A stretch of 64,000 bases of DNA from Marthasterias glacialis (lineage: Eukaryota; Echinodermata; Asteroidea; Forcipulatida; Asteriidae): the NCBI GenBank assembly GCA_911728455.2, contig OU452232.1:1647501-1711500 (forward strand). The letters run 5' to 3'. Shown piece by piece: positions 12,134 to 24,055 of the stretch (positions within the stretch are counted from its first letter, which is position 1; each line of letters opens with the position of its first letter). The position numbers and the translations under genes are program-made. The notes beneath the pieces are model-generated. The model did no database searches and was not told where the DNA came from. It saw nothing but the letters and a program-made list of their open reading frames with translations.

Positions 12134-15100
12134 TTGAAGAGGTTTGAGTTAACAGTGATCTTGTGTAGGTCTTATCTAACCTAACAATATGGCTCAACGA
12201 ACGATGAACAGACATTTCAAACTTATATACTAACTAAAGAGGTTTCAGTTAACAGTGAACTTGTGTAATTTCAATCTATCTTAACCAGATGGCTGCACGA
12301 ATGATGAACAAATATTCCCAACTAAATGAAGAGGTTTGAGCAAACAGCGAATTTGTGTACTTTCATTCTAACCTAACATGAGGGTTGGACTAACGATGAA
12401 CAAGCATTCCAAAACAAAATGGTACCTTAAGAAGTTTGAGTTAACAGAAAACTTGTGAAACTTTTTCTAACCTAACATGAGGTCTGGTCTAACGATGAAC
12501 AAACATTCCCAAAACAAAACGATACCCGAGTAGGTTTTAGTTAAAAGGTGAACTTGTGTAATTTCAATCTAACCTAACGAGATGGATGGACTAAGGATGA
12601 ACAAATTTTCCTACTAGAATGAAACCTGAAGAGGTTTGAGCTAACAGCAAACTTGTGTACTTTCATTCTCATCTAACATGACGGCTAGACAAACGATGAC
12701 CAAACATCTCCAAAACCAAATGATACCTGAAGAGGTTTGAGTTAGCAGTGAACTTGTTTAAAATCGTTTAAACCTAACCTGATGGCTGGACGAGCGATGA
12801 TCAAATATTCCTACTTAAGATGATACCTGAAGACATTTGAGTTAACAATGAACTTGTGTATTTTCAAACCAATCTAACAAGGAGGATGGACGAATAATGA
12901 ACAAACATTCACAGTATCCTTACTTCATGCTTGATGGGAGTGAGACTTCTTTTCTTACCTTACACTTAAGAGAAACTGCAAAGTTTCTCACTTCTTTGGA
13001 ACTGTGACATCTATCTTTGCTGGCTGCGTTGCATCCATGTCGTGGTTATAGCTTCTCGAACAGTTAACCCTCTACAAGCTTCAGTTTGTTTTTGGTCAGT
13101 AACTACCTTCCGAGACACTGCAGATAAAAAGATGTATCAAGTACATGGTTATCAGGCAAAGTCATGGCTACACATTTCAATATAAAGTGCATATTTACGG
13201 TGATCACCATAAACAAAACAAGGGTAATGTCCTCGCCTAACTGCAACCATTTCTGACTGCAGTCTCCCGTTGAAAGGGTTGAATTTTGATGTCAACTTGT
13301 GCAATTTCATTCTAACCTAATACGGTGGCCAGACAATTGATGAACAAACATTCCTAACTAAGATGATACCTGAAGAGGTTGGAGTTAACAGTGAACGTGT
13401 AAAAATCCAATCTAACTTAACATGATGACTGGAAGAACAATAAACAAATATCCCCAATTAAAATGAAACCTAAAGAAGTTTAGTAAGCAGTGAACTCTTC
13501 TAATTTCAATCTAACCTAACAGGATGGCCCGAAAAAAATGAAAGATGCCAGTTTAACAGTTACCTCGTTTAGGCTACTTTCAATCAAACCTGATAAGATG
13601 GCTTGACGAACGATGAACAAACATTTCAAACTGATATGCTACCTAAAGAGGTTTCAATTAACAGTGAACTTGTGTAATTTCAATCTATCCTAACCAGATG
13701 GCTGCAAGAACGATGAACGATCATTCCAAACTCAATTGACACCAGGAAAGGTTTGAGTTAACAGTCAACTTGTGTAATTTCATTCTAACCTAACATGATC
13801 ACTTTACGAAAGATGAATAAACATTCCAGACTAAAATGATTTGAGTTAATGGTAAACTAGTGTAATTCTGATCTAACCTAACCTGATGGCCAGACGAATT
13901 ATGAACAAACCCTCCAAAGTAAAATGATACCTGAAGAGGTTTGAGCTATCAACAAACTCGTGTATTTTCATTGTCAAGTAACATGTTGGCTGGACGAACA
14001 ATAAACATTCCCAACTACAATGATACCTGAAGAGGTTTGAGTTAACAGTGATCTTGTGTAGGTCTTATCTAACCTAACAATATGGCTCAACGAACGATGA
14101 ACAGACATTTCAAACTTATATACTAACTAAAGAGGTTTCAGTTAACAGTGAACTTGTGTAATTTCAATCTATCTTAACCAGATGGCTGCACGAATGATGA
14201 ACAAATATTCCCAACTAAATGAAGAGGTTTGAGCAAACAGCGAATTTGTGTACTTTCATTCTAACCTAACATGAGGGTTGGACTAACGATGAACAAGCAT
14301 TCCAAAACAAAATGGTACCTTAAGAAGTTTGAGTTAACAGAAAACTTGTGAAACTTTTTCTAACCTAACATGAGGTCTGGTCTAACGATGAACAAACATT
14401 CCCAAAACAAAACGATACCCGAGTAGGTTTTAGTTAAAAGGTGAACTTGTGTAATTTCAATCTAACCTAACGAGATGGATGGACTAAGGATGAACAAATT
14501 TTCCTACTAGAATGAAACCTGAAGAGGTTTGAGCTAACAGCAAACTTGTGTACTTTCATTCTCATCTAACATGACGGCTAGACAAACGATGACCAAACAT
14601 CTCCAAAACCAAATGATACCTGAAGAGGTTTGAGTTAGCAGTGAACTTGTTTAAAATCGTTTAAACCTAACCTGATGGCTGGACGAGCGATGATCAAATA
14701 TTCCTACTTAAGATGATACCTGAAGACATTTGAGTTAACAATGAACTTGTGTATTTTCAAACCAATCTAACAAGGAGGATGGACGAATAATGAACAAACA
14801 TTCACAGTATCCTTACTTCATGCTTGATGGGAGTGAGACTTCTTTTCTTACCTTACACTTAAGAGAAACTGCAAAGTTTCTCACTTCTTTGGAACTGTGA
14901 CATCTATCTTTGCTGGCTGCGTTGCATCCATGTCGTGGTTATAGCTTCTCGAACAGTTAACCCTCTACAAGCTTCAGTTTGTTTTTGGTCAGTAACTACC
15001 TTCCGAGACACTGCAGATAAAAAGATGTATCAAGTACATGGTTATCAGGCAAAGTCATGGCTACACATTTCAATATAAAGTGCATATTTACGGTGATCAC

Positions 15101-18100
15101 CATAAACAAAACAAGGGTAATGTCCTCGCCTAACTGCAACCATTTCTGACTGCAGTCTCCCGTTGAAAGGGTTGAATTTTGATGTCAACTTGTGCAATTT
15201 CATTCTAACCTAATACGGTGGCCAGACAATTGATGAACAAACATTCCTAACTAAGATGATACCTGAAGAGGTTGGAGTTAACAGTGAACGTGTAAAAATC
15301 CAATCTAACTTAACATGATGACTGGAAGAACAATAAACAAATATCCCCAATTAAAATGAAACCTAAAGAAGTTTAGTAAGCAGTGAACTCTTCTAATTTC
15401 AATCTAACCTAACAGGATGGCCCGAAAAAAATGAAAGATGCCAGTTTAACAGTTACCTCGTTTAGGCTACTTTCAATCAAACCTGATAAGATGGCTTGAC
15501 GAACGATGAACAAACATTTCAAACTGATATGCTACCTAAAGAGGTTTCAATTAACAGTGAACTTGTGTAATTTCAATCTATCCTAACCAGATGGCTGCAA
15601 GAACGATGAACGATCATTCCAAACTCAATTGACACCAGGAAAGGTTTGAGTTAACAGTCAACTTGTGTAATTTCATTCTAACCTAACATGATCACTTTAC
15701 GAAAGATGAATAAACATTCCAGACTAAAATGATTTGAGTTAATGGTAAACTAGTGTAATTCTGATCTAACCTAACCTGATGGCCAGACGAATTATGAACA
15801 AACCCTCCAAAGTAAAATGATACCTGAAGAGGTTTGAGCTATCAACAAACTCGTGTATTTTCATTGTCAAGTAACATGTTGGCTGGACGAACAATAAACA
15901 TTCCCAACTACAATGATACCTGAAGAGGTTTGAGTTAACAGTGATCTTGTGTAGGTCTTATCTAACCTAACAATATGGCTCAACGAACGATGAACAGACA
16001 TTTCAAACTTATATACTAACTAAAGAGGTTTCAGTTAACAGTGAACTTGTGTAATTTCAATCTATCTTAACCAGATGGCTGCACGAATGATGAACAAATA
16101 TTCCCAACTAAATGAAGAGGTTTGAGCAAACAGCGAATTTGTGTACTTTCATTCTAACCTAACATGAGGGTTGGACTAACGATGAACAAGCATTCCAAAA
16201 CAAAATGGTACCTTAAGAAGTTTGAGTTAACAGAAAACTTGTGAAACTTTTTCTAACCTAACATGAGGTCTGGTCTAACGATGAACAAACATTCCCAAAA
16301 CAAAACGATACCCGAGTAGGTTTTAGTTAAAAGGTGAACTTGTGTAATTTCAATCTAACCTAACGAGATGGATGGACTAAGGATGAACAAATTTTCCTAC
16401 TAGAATGAAACCTGAAGAGGTTTGAGCTAACAGCAAACTTGTGTACTTTCATTCTCATCTAACATGACGGCTAGACAAACGATGACCAAACATCTCCAAA
16501 ACCAAATGATACCTGAAGAGGTTTGAGTTAGCAGTGAACTTGTTTAAAATCGTTTAAACCTAACCTGATGGCTGGACGAGCGATGATCAAATATTCCTAC
16601 TTAAGATGATACCTGAAGACATTTGAGTTAACAATGAACTTGTGTATTTTCAAACCAATCTAACAAGGAGGATGGACGAATAATGAACAAACATTCACAG
16701 TATCCTTACTTCATGCTTGATGGGAGTGAGACTTCTTTTCTTACCTTACACTTAAGAGAAACTGCAAAGTTTCTCACTTCTTTGGAACTGTGACATCTAT
16801 CTTTGCTGGCTGCGTTGCATCCATGTCGTGGTTATAGCTTCTCGAACAGTTAACCCTCTACAAGCTTCAGTTTGTTTTTGGTCAGTAACTACCTTCCGAG
16901 ACACTGCAGATAAAAAGATGTATCAAGTACATGGTTATCAGGCAAAGTCATGGCTACACATTTCAATATAAAGTGCATATTTACGGTGATCACCATAAAC
17001 AAAACAAGGGTAATGTCCTCGCCTAACTGCAACCATCTCTGACTGCAGTCTCCCGTTGAAAGGGTTGAATTTTGATGTCAACTTGTGCAATTTCATTCTA
17101 ACCTAATACGGTGGCCAGACAATTGATGAACAAACATTCCTAACTAAGATGATACCTGAAGAGGTTGGAGTTAACAGTGAACGTGTAAAAATCCAATCTA
17201 ACTTAACATGATGACTGGAAGAACAATAAACAAATATCCCCAATTAAAATGAAACCTAAAGAAGTTTAGTAAGCAGTGAACTCTTCTAATTTCAATCTAA
17301 CCTAACAGGATGGCCCGAAAAAAATGAAAGATGCCAGTTTAACAGTTACCTCGTTTAGGCTACTTTCAATCAAACCTGATAAGATGGCTTGACGAACGAT
17401 GAACAAACATTTCAAACTGATATGCTACCTAAAGAGGTTTCAATTAACAGTGAACTTGTGTAATTTCAATCTATCCTAACCAGATGGCTGCAAGAACGAT
17501 GAACGATCATTCCAAACTCAATTGACACCAGGAAAGGTTTGAGTTAACAGTCAACTTGTGTAATTTCATTCTAACCTAACATGATCACTTTACGAAAGAT
17601 GAATAAACATTCCAGACTAAAATGATTTGAGTTAATGGTAAACTAGTGTAATTCTGATCTAACCTAACCTGATGGCCAGACGAATTATGAACAAACCCTC
17701 CAAAGTAAAATGATACCTGAAGAGGTTTGAGCTATCAACAAACTCGTGTATTTTCATTGTCAAGTAACATGTTGGCTGGACGAACAATAAACATTCCCAA
17801 CTACAATGATACCTGAAGAGGTTTGAGTTAACAGTGATCTTGTGTAGGTCTTATCTAACCTAACAATATGGCTCAACGAACGATGAACAGACATTTCAAA
17901 CTTATATACTAACTAAAGAGGTTTCAGTTAACAGTGAACTTGTGTAATTTCAATCTATCTTAACCAGATGGCTGCACGAATGATGAACAAATATTCCCAA
18001 CTAAATGAAGAGGTTTGAGCAAACAGCGAATTTGTGTACTTTCATTCTAACCTAACATGAGGGTTGGACTAACGATGAACAAGCATTCCAAAACAAAATG

Positions 18101-21100
18101 GTACCTTAAGAAGTTTGAGTTAACAGAAAACTTGTGAAACTTTTTCTAACCTAACATGAGGTCTGGTCTAACGATGAACAAACATTCCCAAAACAAAACG
18201 ATACCCGAGTAGGTTTTAGTTAAAAGGTGAACTTGTGTAATTTCAATCTAACCTAACGAGATGGATGGACTAAGGATGAACAAATTTTCCTACTAGAATG
18301 AAACCTGAAGAGGTTTGAGCTAACAGCAAACTTGTGTACTTTCATTCTCATCTAACATGACGGCTAGACAAACGATGACCAAACATCTCCAAAACCAAAT
18401 GATACCTGAAGAGGTTTGAGTTAGCAGTGAACTTGTTTAAAATCGTTTAAACCTAACCTGATGGCTGGACGAGCGATGATCAAATATTCCTACTTAAGAT
18501 GATACCTGAAGACATTTGAGTTAACAATGAACTTGTGTATTTTCAAACCAATCTAACAAGGAGGATGGACGAATAATGAACAAACATTCACAGTATCCTT
18601 ACTTCATGCTTGATGGGAGTGAGACTTCTTTTCTTACCTTACACTTAAGAGAAACTGCAAAGTTTCTCACTTCTTTGGAACTGTGACATCTATCTTTGCT
18701 GGCTGCGTTGCATCCATGTCGTGGTTATAGCTTCTCGAACAGTTAACCCTCTACAAGCTTCAGTTTGTTTTTGGTCAGTAACTACCTTCCGAGACACTGC
18801 AGATAAAAAGATGTATCAAGTACATGGTTATCAGGCAAAGTCATGGCTACACATTTCAATATAAAGTGCATATTTACGGTGATCACCATAAACAAAACAA
18901 GGGTAATGTCCTCGCCTAACTGCAACCATTTCTGACTGCAGTCTCCCGTTGAAAGGGTTGAATTTTGATGTCAACTTGTGCAATTTCATTCTAACCTAAT
19001 ACGGTGGCCAGACAATTGATGAACAAACATTCCTAACTAAGATGATACCTGAAGAGGTTGGAGTTAACAGTGAACGTGTAAAAATCCAATCTAACTTAAC
19101 ATGATGACTGGAAGAACAATAAACAAATATCCCCAATTAAAATGAAACCTAAAGAAGTTTAGTAAGCAGTGAACTCTTCTAATTTCAATCTAACCTAACA
19201 GGATGGCCCGAAAAAAATGAAAGATGCCAGTTTAACAGTTACCTCGTTTAGGCTACTTTCAATCAAACCTGATAAGATGGCTTGACGAACGATGAACAAA
19301 CATTTCAAACTGATATGCTACCTAAAGAGGTTTCAATTAACAGTGAACTTGTGTAATTTCAATCTATCCTAACCAGATGGCTGCAAGAACGATGAACGAT
19401 CATTCCAAACTCAATTGACACCAGGAAAGGTTTGAGTTAACAGTCAACTTGTGTAATTTCATTCTAACCTAACATGATCACTTTACGAAAGATGAATAAA
19501 CATTCCAGACTAAAATGATTTGAGTTAATGGTAAACTAGTGTAATTCTGATCTAACCTAACCTGATGGCCAGACGAATTATGAACAAACCCTCCAAAGTA
19601 AAATGATACCTGAAGAGGTTTGAGCTATCAACAAACTCGTGTATTTTCATTGTCAAGTAACATGTTGGCTGGACGAACAATAAACATTCCCAACTACAAT
19701 GATACCTGAAGAGGTTTGAGTTAACAGTGATCTTGTGTAGGTCTTATCTAACCTAACAATATGGCTCAACGAACGATGAACAGACATTTCAAACTTATAT
19801 ACTAACTAAAGAGGTTTCAGTTAACAGTGAACTTGTGTAATTTCAATCTATCTTAACCAGATGGCTGCACGAATGATGAACAAATATTCCCAACTAAATG
19901 AAGAGGTTTGAGCAAACAGCGAATTTGTGTACTTTCATTCTAACCTAACATGAGGGTTGGACTAACGATGAACAAGCATTCCAAAACAAAATGGTACCTT
20001 AAGAAGTTTGAGTTAACAGAAAACTTGTGAAACTTTTTCTAACCTAACATGAGGTCTGGTCTAACGATGAACAAACATTCCCAAAACAAAACGATACCCG
20101 AGTAGGTTTTAGTTAAAAGGTGAACTTGTGTAATTTCAATCTAACCTAACGAGATGGATGGACTAAGGATGAACAAATTTTCCTACTAGAATGAAACCTG
20201 AAGAGGTTTGAGCTAACAGCAAACTTGTGTACTTTCATTCTCATCTAACATGACGGCTAGACAAACGATGACCAAACATCTCCAAAACCAAATGATACCT
20301 GAAGAGGTTTGAGTTAGCAGTGAACTTGTTTAAAATCGTTTAAACCTAACCTGATGGCTGGACGAGCGATGATCAAATATTCCTACTTAAGATGATACCT
20401 GAAGACATTTGAGTTAACAATGAACTTGTGTATTTTCAAACCAATCTAACAAGGAGGATGGACGAATAATGAACAAACATTCACAGTATCCTTACTTCAT
20501 GCTTGATGGGAGTGAGACTTCTTTTCTTACCTTACACTTAAGAGAAACTGCAAAGTTTCTCACTTCTTTGGAACTGTGACATCTATCTTTGCTGGCTGCG
20601 TTGCATCCATGTCGTGGTTATAGCTTCTCGAACAGTTAACCCTCTACAAGCTTCAGTTTGTTTTTGGTCAGTAACTACCTTCCGAGACACTGCAGATAAA
20701 AAGATGTATCAAGTACATGGTTATCAGGCAAAGTCATGGCTACACATTTCAATATAAAGTGCATATTTACGGTGATCACCATAAACAAAACAAGGGTAAT
20801 GTCCTCGCCTAACTGCAACCATCTCTGACTGCAGTCTCCCGTTGAAAGGGTTGAATTTTGATGTCAACTTGTGCAATTTCATTCTAACCTAATACGGTGG
20901 CCAGACAATTGATGAACAAACATTCCTAACTAAGATGATACCTGAAGAGGTTGGAGTTAACAGTGAACGTGTAAAAATCCAATCTAACTTAACATGATGA
21001 CTGGAAGAACAATAAACAAATATCCCCAATTAAAATGAAACCTAAAGAAGTTTAGTAAGCAGTGAACTCTTCTAATTTCAATCTAACCTAACAGGATGGC

Positions 21101-22056
21101 CCGAAAAAAATGAAAGATGCCAGTTTAACAGTTACCTCGTTTAGGCTACTTTCAATCAAACCTGATAAGATGGCTTGACGAACGATGAACAAACATTTCA
21201 AACTGATATGCTACCTAAAGAGGTTTCAATTAACAGTGAACTTGTGTAATTTCAATCTATCCTAACCAGATGGCTGCAAGAACGATGAACGATCATTCCA
21301 AACTCAATTGACACCAGGAAAGGTTTGAGTTAACAGTCAACTTGTGTAATTTCATTCTAACCTAACATGATCACTTTACGAAAGATGAATAAACATTCCA
21401 GACTAAAATGATTTGAGTTAATGGTAAACTAGTGTAATTCTGATCTAACCTAACCTGATGGCCAGACGAATTATGAACAAACCCTCCAAAGTAAAATGAT
21501 ACCTGAAGAGGTTTGAGCTATCAACAAACTCGTGTATTTTCATTGTCAAGTAACATGTTGGCTGGACGAACAATAAACATTCCCAACTACAATGATACCT
21601 GAAGAGGTTTGAGTTAACAGTGATCTTGTGTAGGTCTTATCTAACCTAACAATATGGCTCAACGAACGATGAACAGACATTTCAAACTTATATACTAACT
21701 AAAGAGGTTTCAGTTAACAGTGAACTTGTGTAATTTCAATCTATCTTAACCAGATGGCTGCACGAATGATGAACAAATATTCCCAACTAAATGAAGAGGT
21801 TTGAGCAAACAGCGAATTTGTGTACTTTCATTCTAACCTAACATGAGGGTTGGACTAACGATGAACAAGCATTCCAAAACAAAATGGTACCTTAAGAAGT
21901 TTGAGTTAACAGAAAACTTGTGAAACTTTTTCTAACCTAACATGAGGTCTGGTCTAACGATGAACAAACATTCCCAAAACAAAACGATACCCGAGTAGGT
22001 TTTAGTTAAAAGGTGAACTTGTGTAATTTCAATCTAACCTAACGAGATGGATGGAC
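12134..22056. repeat. 1893-bp higher-order array, copies 1 to ~5.2
   Basis: The word CTAAGGATGAACAAATTTTC recurs at 12591, 14484, 16377, 18270 and 20163, exactly 1893 bp apart. The next expected site (22056) is cut by the retrotransposon. Each unit holds about 15 satellite A monomers plus one ~380-bp block. Copies look identical except for rare changes, for example T/C at 13251, 15144, 17037, 18930, 20823 and 31020, where only the 17037 and 20823 copies carry C. Homology to the left continues with mismatches and indels before about 12134, so that is the edge of the homogenised zone. Confidence 0.97.
12970..12989. repeat. perfect hairpin in each 1893-bp unit
   Basis: GAGAAACT-GCAA-AGTTTCTC forms a perfect 8-bp stem with a 4-base loop. 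It recurs every 1893 bp within the block. Most blocks outside the homogenised array have a weaker version (AGAAAC, six unpaired bases, GTTTCT). Function unknown. Confidence 0.8.
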
Positions 22057-22060
22057 GAAA

Positions 22061-23748
22061 TGTCACAGAGAAACTATTTTTCTTTATATATATATATATA
22101 CCTTTTTGCATATTCAGTAGTTCGTATAAATATTCTTGTGATCTGTGCCAGCAGTACGAATAATGTATAATTAAACCAACGCCCTAACCAACAATGCTAT
22201 GGCTGGCTGAAGCTGTGGAGATGGTAACAATAGGGTTCAGTAGTCAAGGAATGTGAAGAGCTGGGGCACCCAGATTTAGTCTTGCATATTCATTAGCCTA
22301 CTTTGTATTAGAAAAGGATGTGAGGTAAAAAGGTGAGTGCATGGGGTATAGGTGTATTGTGAAGATGTAAATAGATGCACAATTTGAGGATTTCTCTAGT
22401 TGGGGTATGTACATAGTGGTTTCTTATAGTTAGTTGTCTCCAAGATCTCTGTCTGTGAAGACTGCCTTACACTCAGCTCTGCTGCCGCAACATTTTTTAT
22501 TGAGAGTAATACAGGCTCTTAATTGTAGTCAATGCGAGCAACCAGGCTTGTATTTGCTGTTGCAAGTATCTTTTAAAATGGTTTAGAGTGTTATTAGGGT
22601 GATTTTTCCCCTACCATCTGTAAACTTTTGGCAAGAGAGGAGACAAGTCTGGAGACGGATCGAAAACCACGGCTTTGGTTCTGGGCCACTACTTTATGTT
22701 GGGGCACCCCTTTTGTGGTGAAGTTCATCCTACACTTCAAAATTGTTTGAGGGTAAACATTTTAACACCACACTTCGGAGGCAGTGAATGAACTCAGCGA
22801 TGTACATGTACATGTGTAACACAGCCTCGCGATAATGCAACTGAATAATCCAAGGGGGAGATGTCTACTTTCTGCCACTTCGCCTTTTCTTCACATGGAT
22901 GGAGTAGCCAACAATTTAGCTTGATGATTGGTGGTTGTGGTAACATTTAAATCTGAATTGGTTTAGGATTGTAAAAAGAGTGCCTAGTATCGTTAATTGT
23001 AAAACTATCTGTATTTTGTAAGAGCCTGACTCGAGAGTGCAGGCTAAAACTAAATATTGAGGGGAGGTTCACCTCAATGTAGCTGTGATTTGTTTTTCTA
23101 CTGTTGCGTGGTGCTTTTAAAACAGTGGAAAGGTGTTGGGTAAGACTTAGACTGTTCCACTATAAACGTACTATTTTGAGGTAGCCCAAATAGAACTATT
23201 TGTGATAACTGTGTATTTTGCTTCAAAGCTGTTGCTAGTGTGCCTGAGTGGCAAGACCCTTAGTGAGAACGCAATCTTATTTGATAACTTGAGAATTGTG
23301 AAATTTGGTCTTAGTGACGTCAATTTAGTCTTAGTGACTTTTGGGCCTTAGTGGCCTTGCTTTTAGTCTGAGTGACTCTTGGTCTTAGTGACTGTGATTT
23401 TGGGCCTTAGTGACCTGACCTTTTGCCTTACTGGCTTATTCCCCTTTTTGGGAGTTAACATTTCGATAGTTGTCCTTGTGACATAGCAACAAGTTTTTAT
23501 GGACTAAATTTAATCATTATTGTACAGAGAACTTGGTACCTGTGTCCGTATTGAAACAAGTAAAGCCCACAATAGTTAAACTCAACTTAATGTTTTTATG
23601 ATCGATTTGTATGTACTTGTAGAAGGGATTGTTTTGATGTGAGACATAGTAGAAATTAAATTTGTGTAAAAAGGAATAAGTTGTTGGAGTGAACCTTTTA
23701 TTGGTGTAAGTTGAATCCTTATATTGAGCAGGTTAAAAAGTTCTGACA
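22061..23748 (+). repeat. 5' LTR of the Gmr1-like element
   Basis: It begins TGTCACAGAG and ends TTCTGACA, so the ends form the short inverted repeat TGTCA/TGACA. Its length of 1688 bp equals the 3' LTR at 28672-30359 (constant offset 6611). A (TA)n tract following CTTTA at about 22085-22101 and GTATAAATATTC at about 22126 are candidate TATA elements. ATTAAA near 23656 is a possible polyadenylation signal. Transcription start and R boundaries cannot be set from sequence alone. Confidence 0.95.
23307..23435 (+). promoter_or_regulatory. array of CTTAGTGAC-type motifs in the LTR
   Basis: Seven imperfect copies of a GGTCTTAGTGAC-like word lie within about 130 bp: GGTCTTAGTGACG, AGTCTTAGTGACT, GGCCTTAGTGGCC, AGTCTGAGTGACT, GGTCTTAGTGACT, GGCCTTAGTGACC and a decayed last copy. 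The same array sits in the 3' LTR at 29918-30046. Spaced repeated words in an LTR commonly act as enhancer sites. Which factor would bind is unknown, so the role is inference. Confidence 0.5.
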
Positions 23749-23752
23749 ATTT

Positions 23753-23770
23753 TGGGGGCTTGTCCGGGAA
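23753..23770 (+). other. primer binding site, tRNA-Pro-like
   Basis: Four bases after the 5' LTR, TGGGGGCTTGTCCGGGAA matches the expected complement of the tRNA-Pro 3' end at 16 of 18 positions, as I recall that tRNA. It would prime minus-strand cDNA synthesis. The start TGG complements the universal CCA end. Confidence 0.75.
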
Positions 23771-24055
23771 AGACTTGAACAAAAACAGAACAGCCTGGTC
23801 ACAATATTCAATGTAACACTATAAATTGTTGCTCTCTACTGCATTTGTAGAACTGTTTGTGAAATTTTAAAATTTTCCGTGGTTTTCTATAGAAGTTGTA
23901 ATGATTGTTGTATAATCTGATTTATTTATACAGACCATCAGTGTTCCAGACGTGTCTCCCTTCATGCCAAAAAAAAAGTTGCGCGAAGCGTGCGCGTAGT
24001 GCGATTGGTATTAGCGATTGTGCATTAAGGCGAGCTGAGGGTGCAGGTATTCACC
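23771..24055 (+). other. untranslated leader of the retrotransposon
   Basis: This 285-bp region lies between primer site and gag start. It has AT-rich sequence followed by an A-run at about 23970 and a short CpG-rich stretch (GCGCGAAGCGTGCGCG) at about 23982-23997. It probably carries packaging or translation signals; none is recognised. Confidence 0.6.

Noticed and set aside
24041..24055. Start of gag-pol at the GTG at 24041
   Set aside because: GTG is not a plausible start here. The ATG at 24056 lies in a strong Kozak context and removes only five residues.
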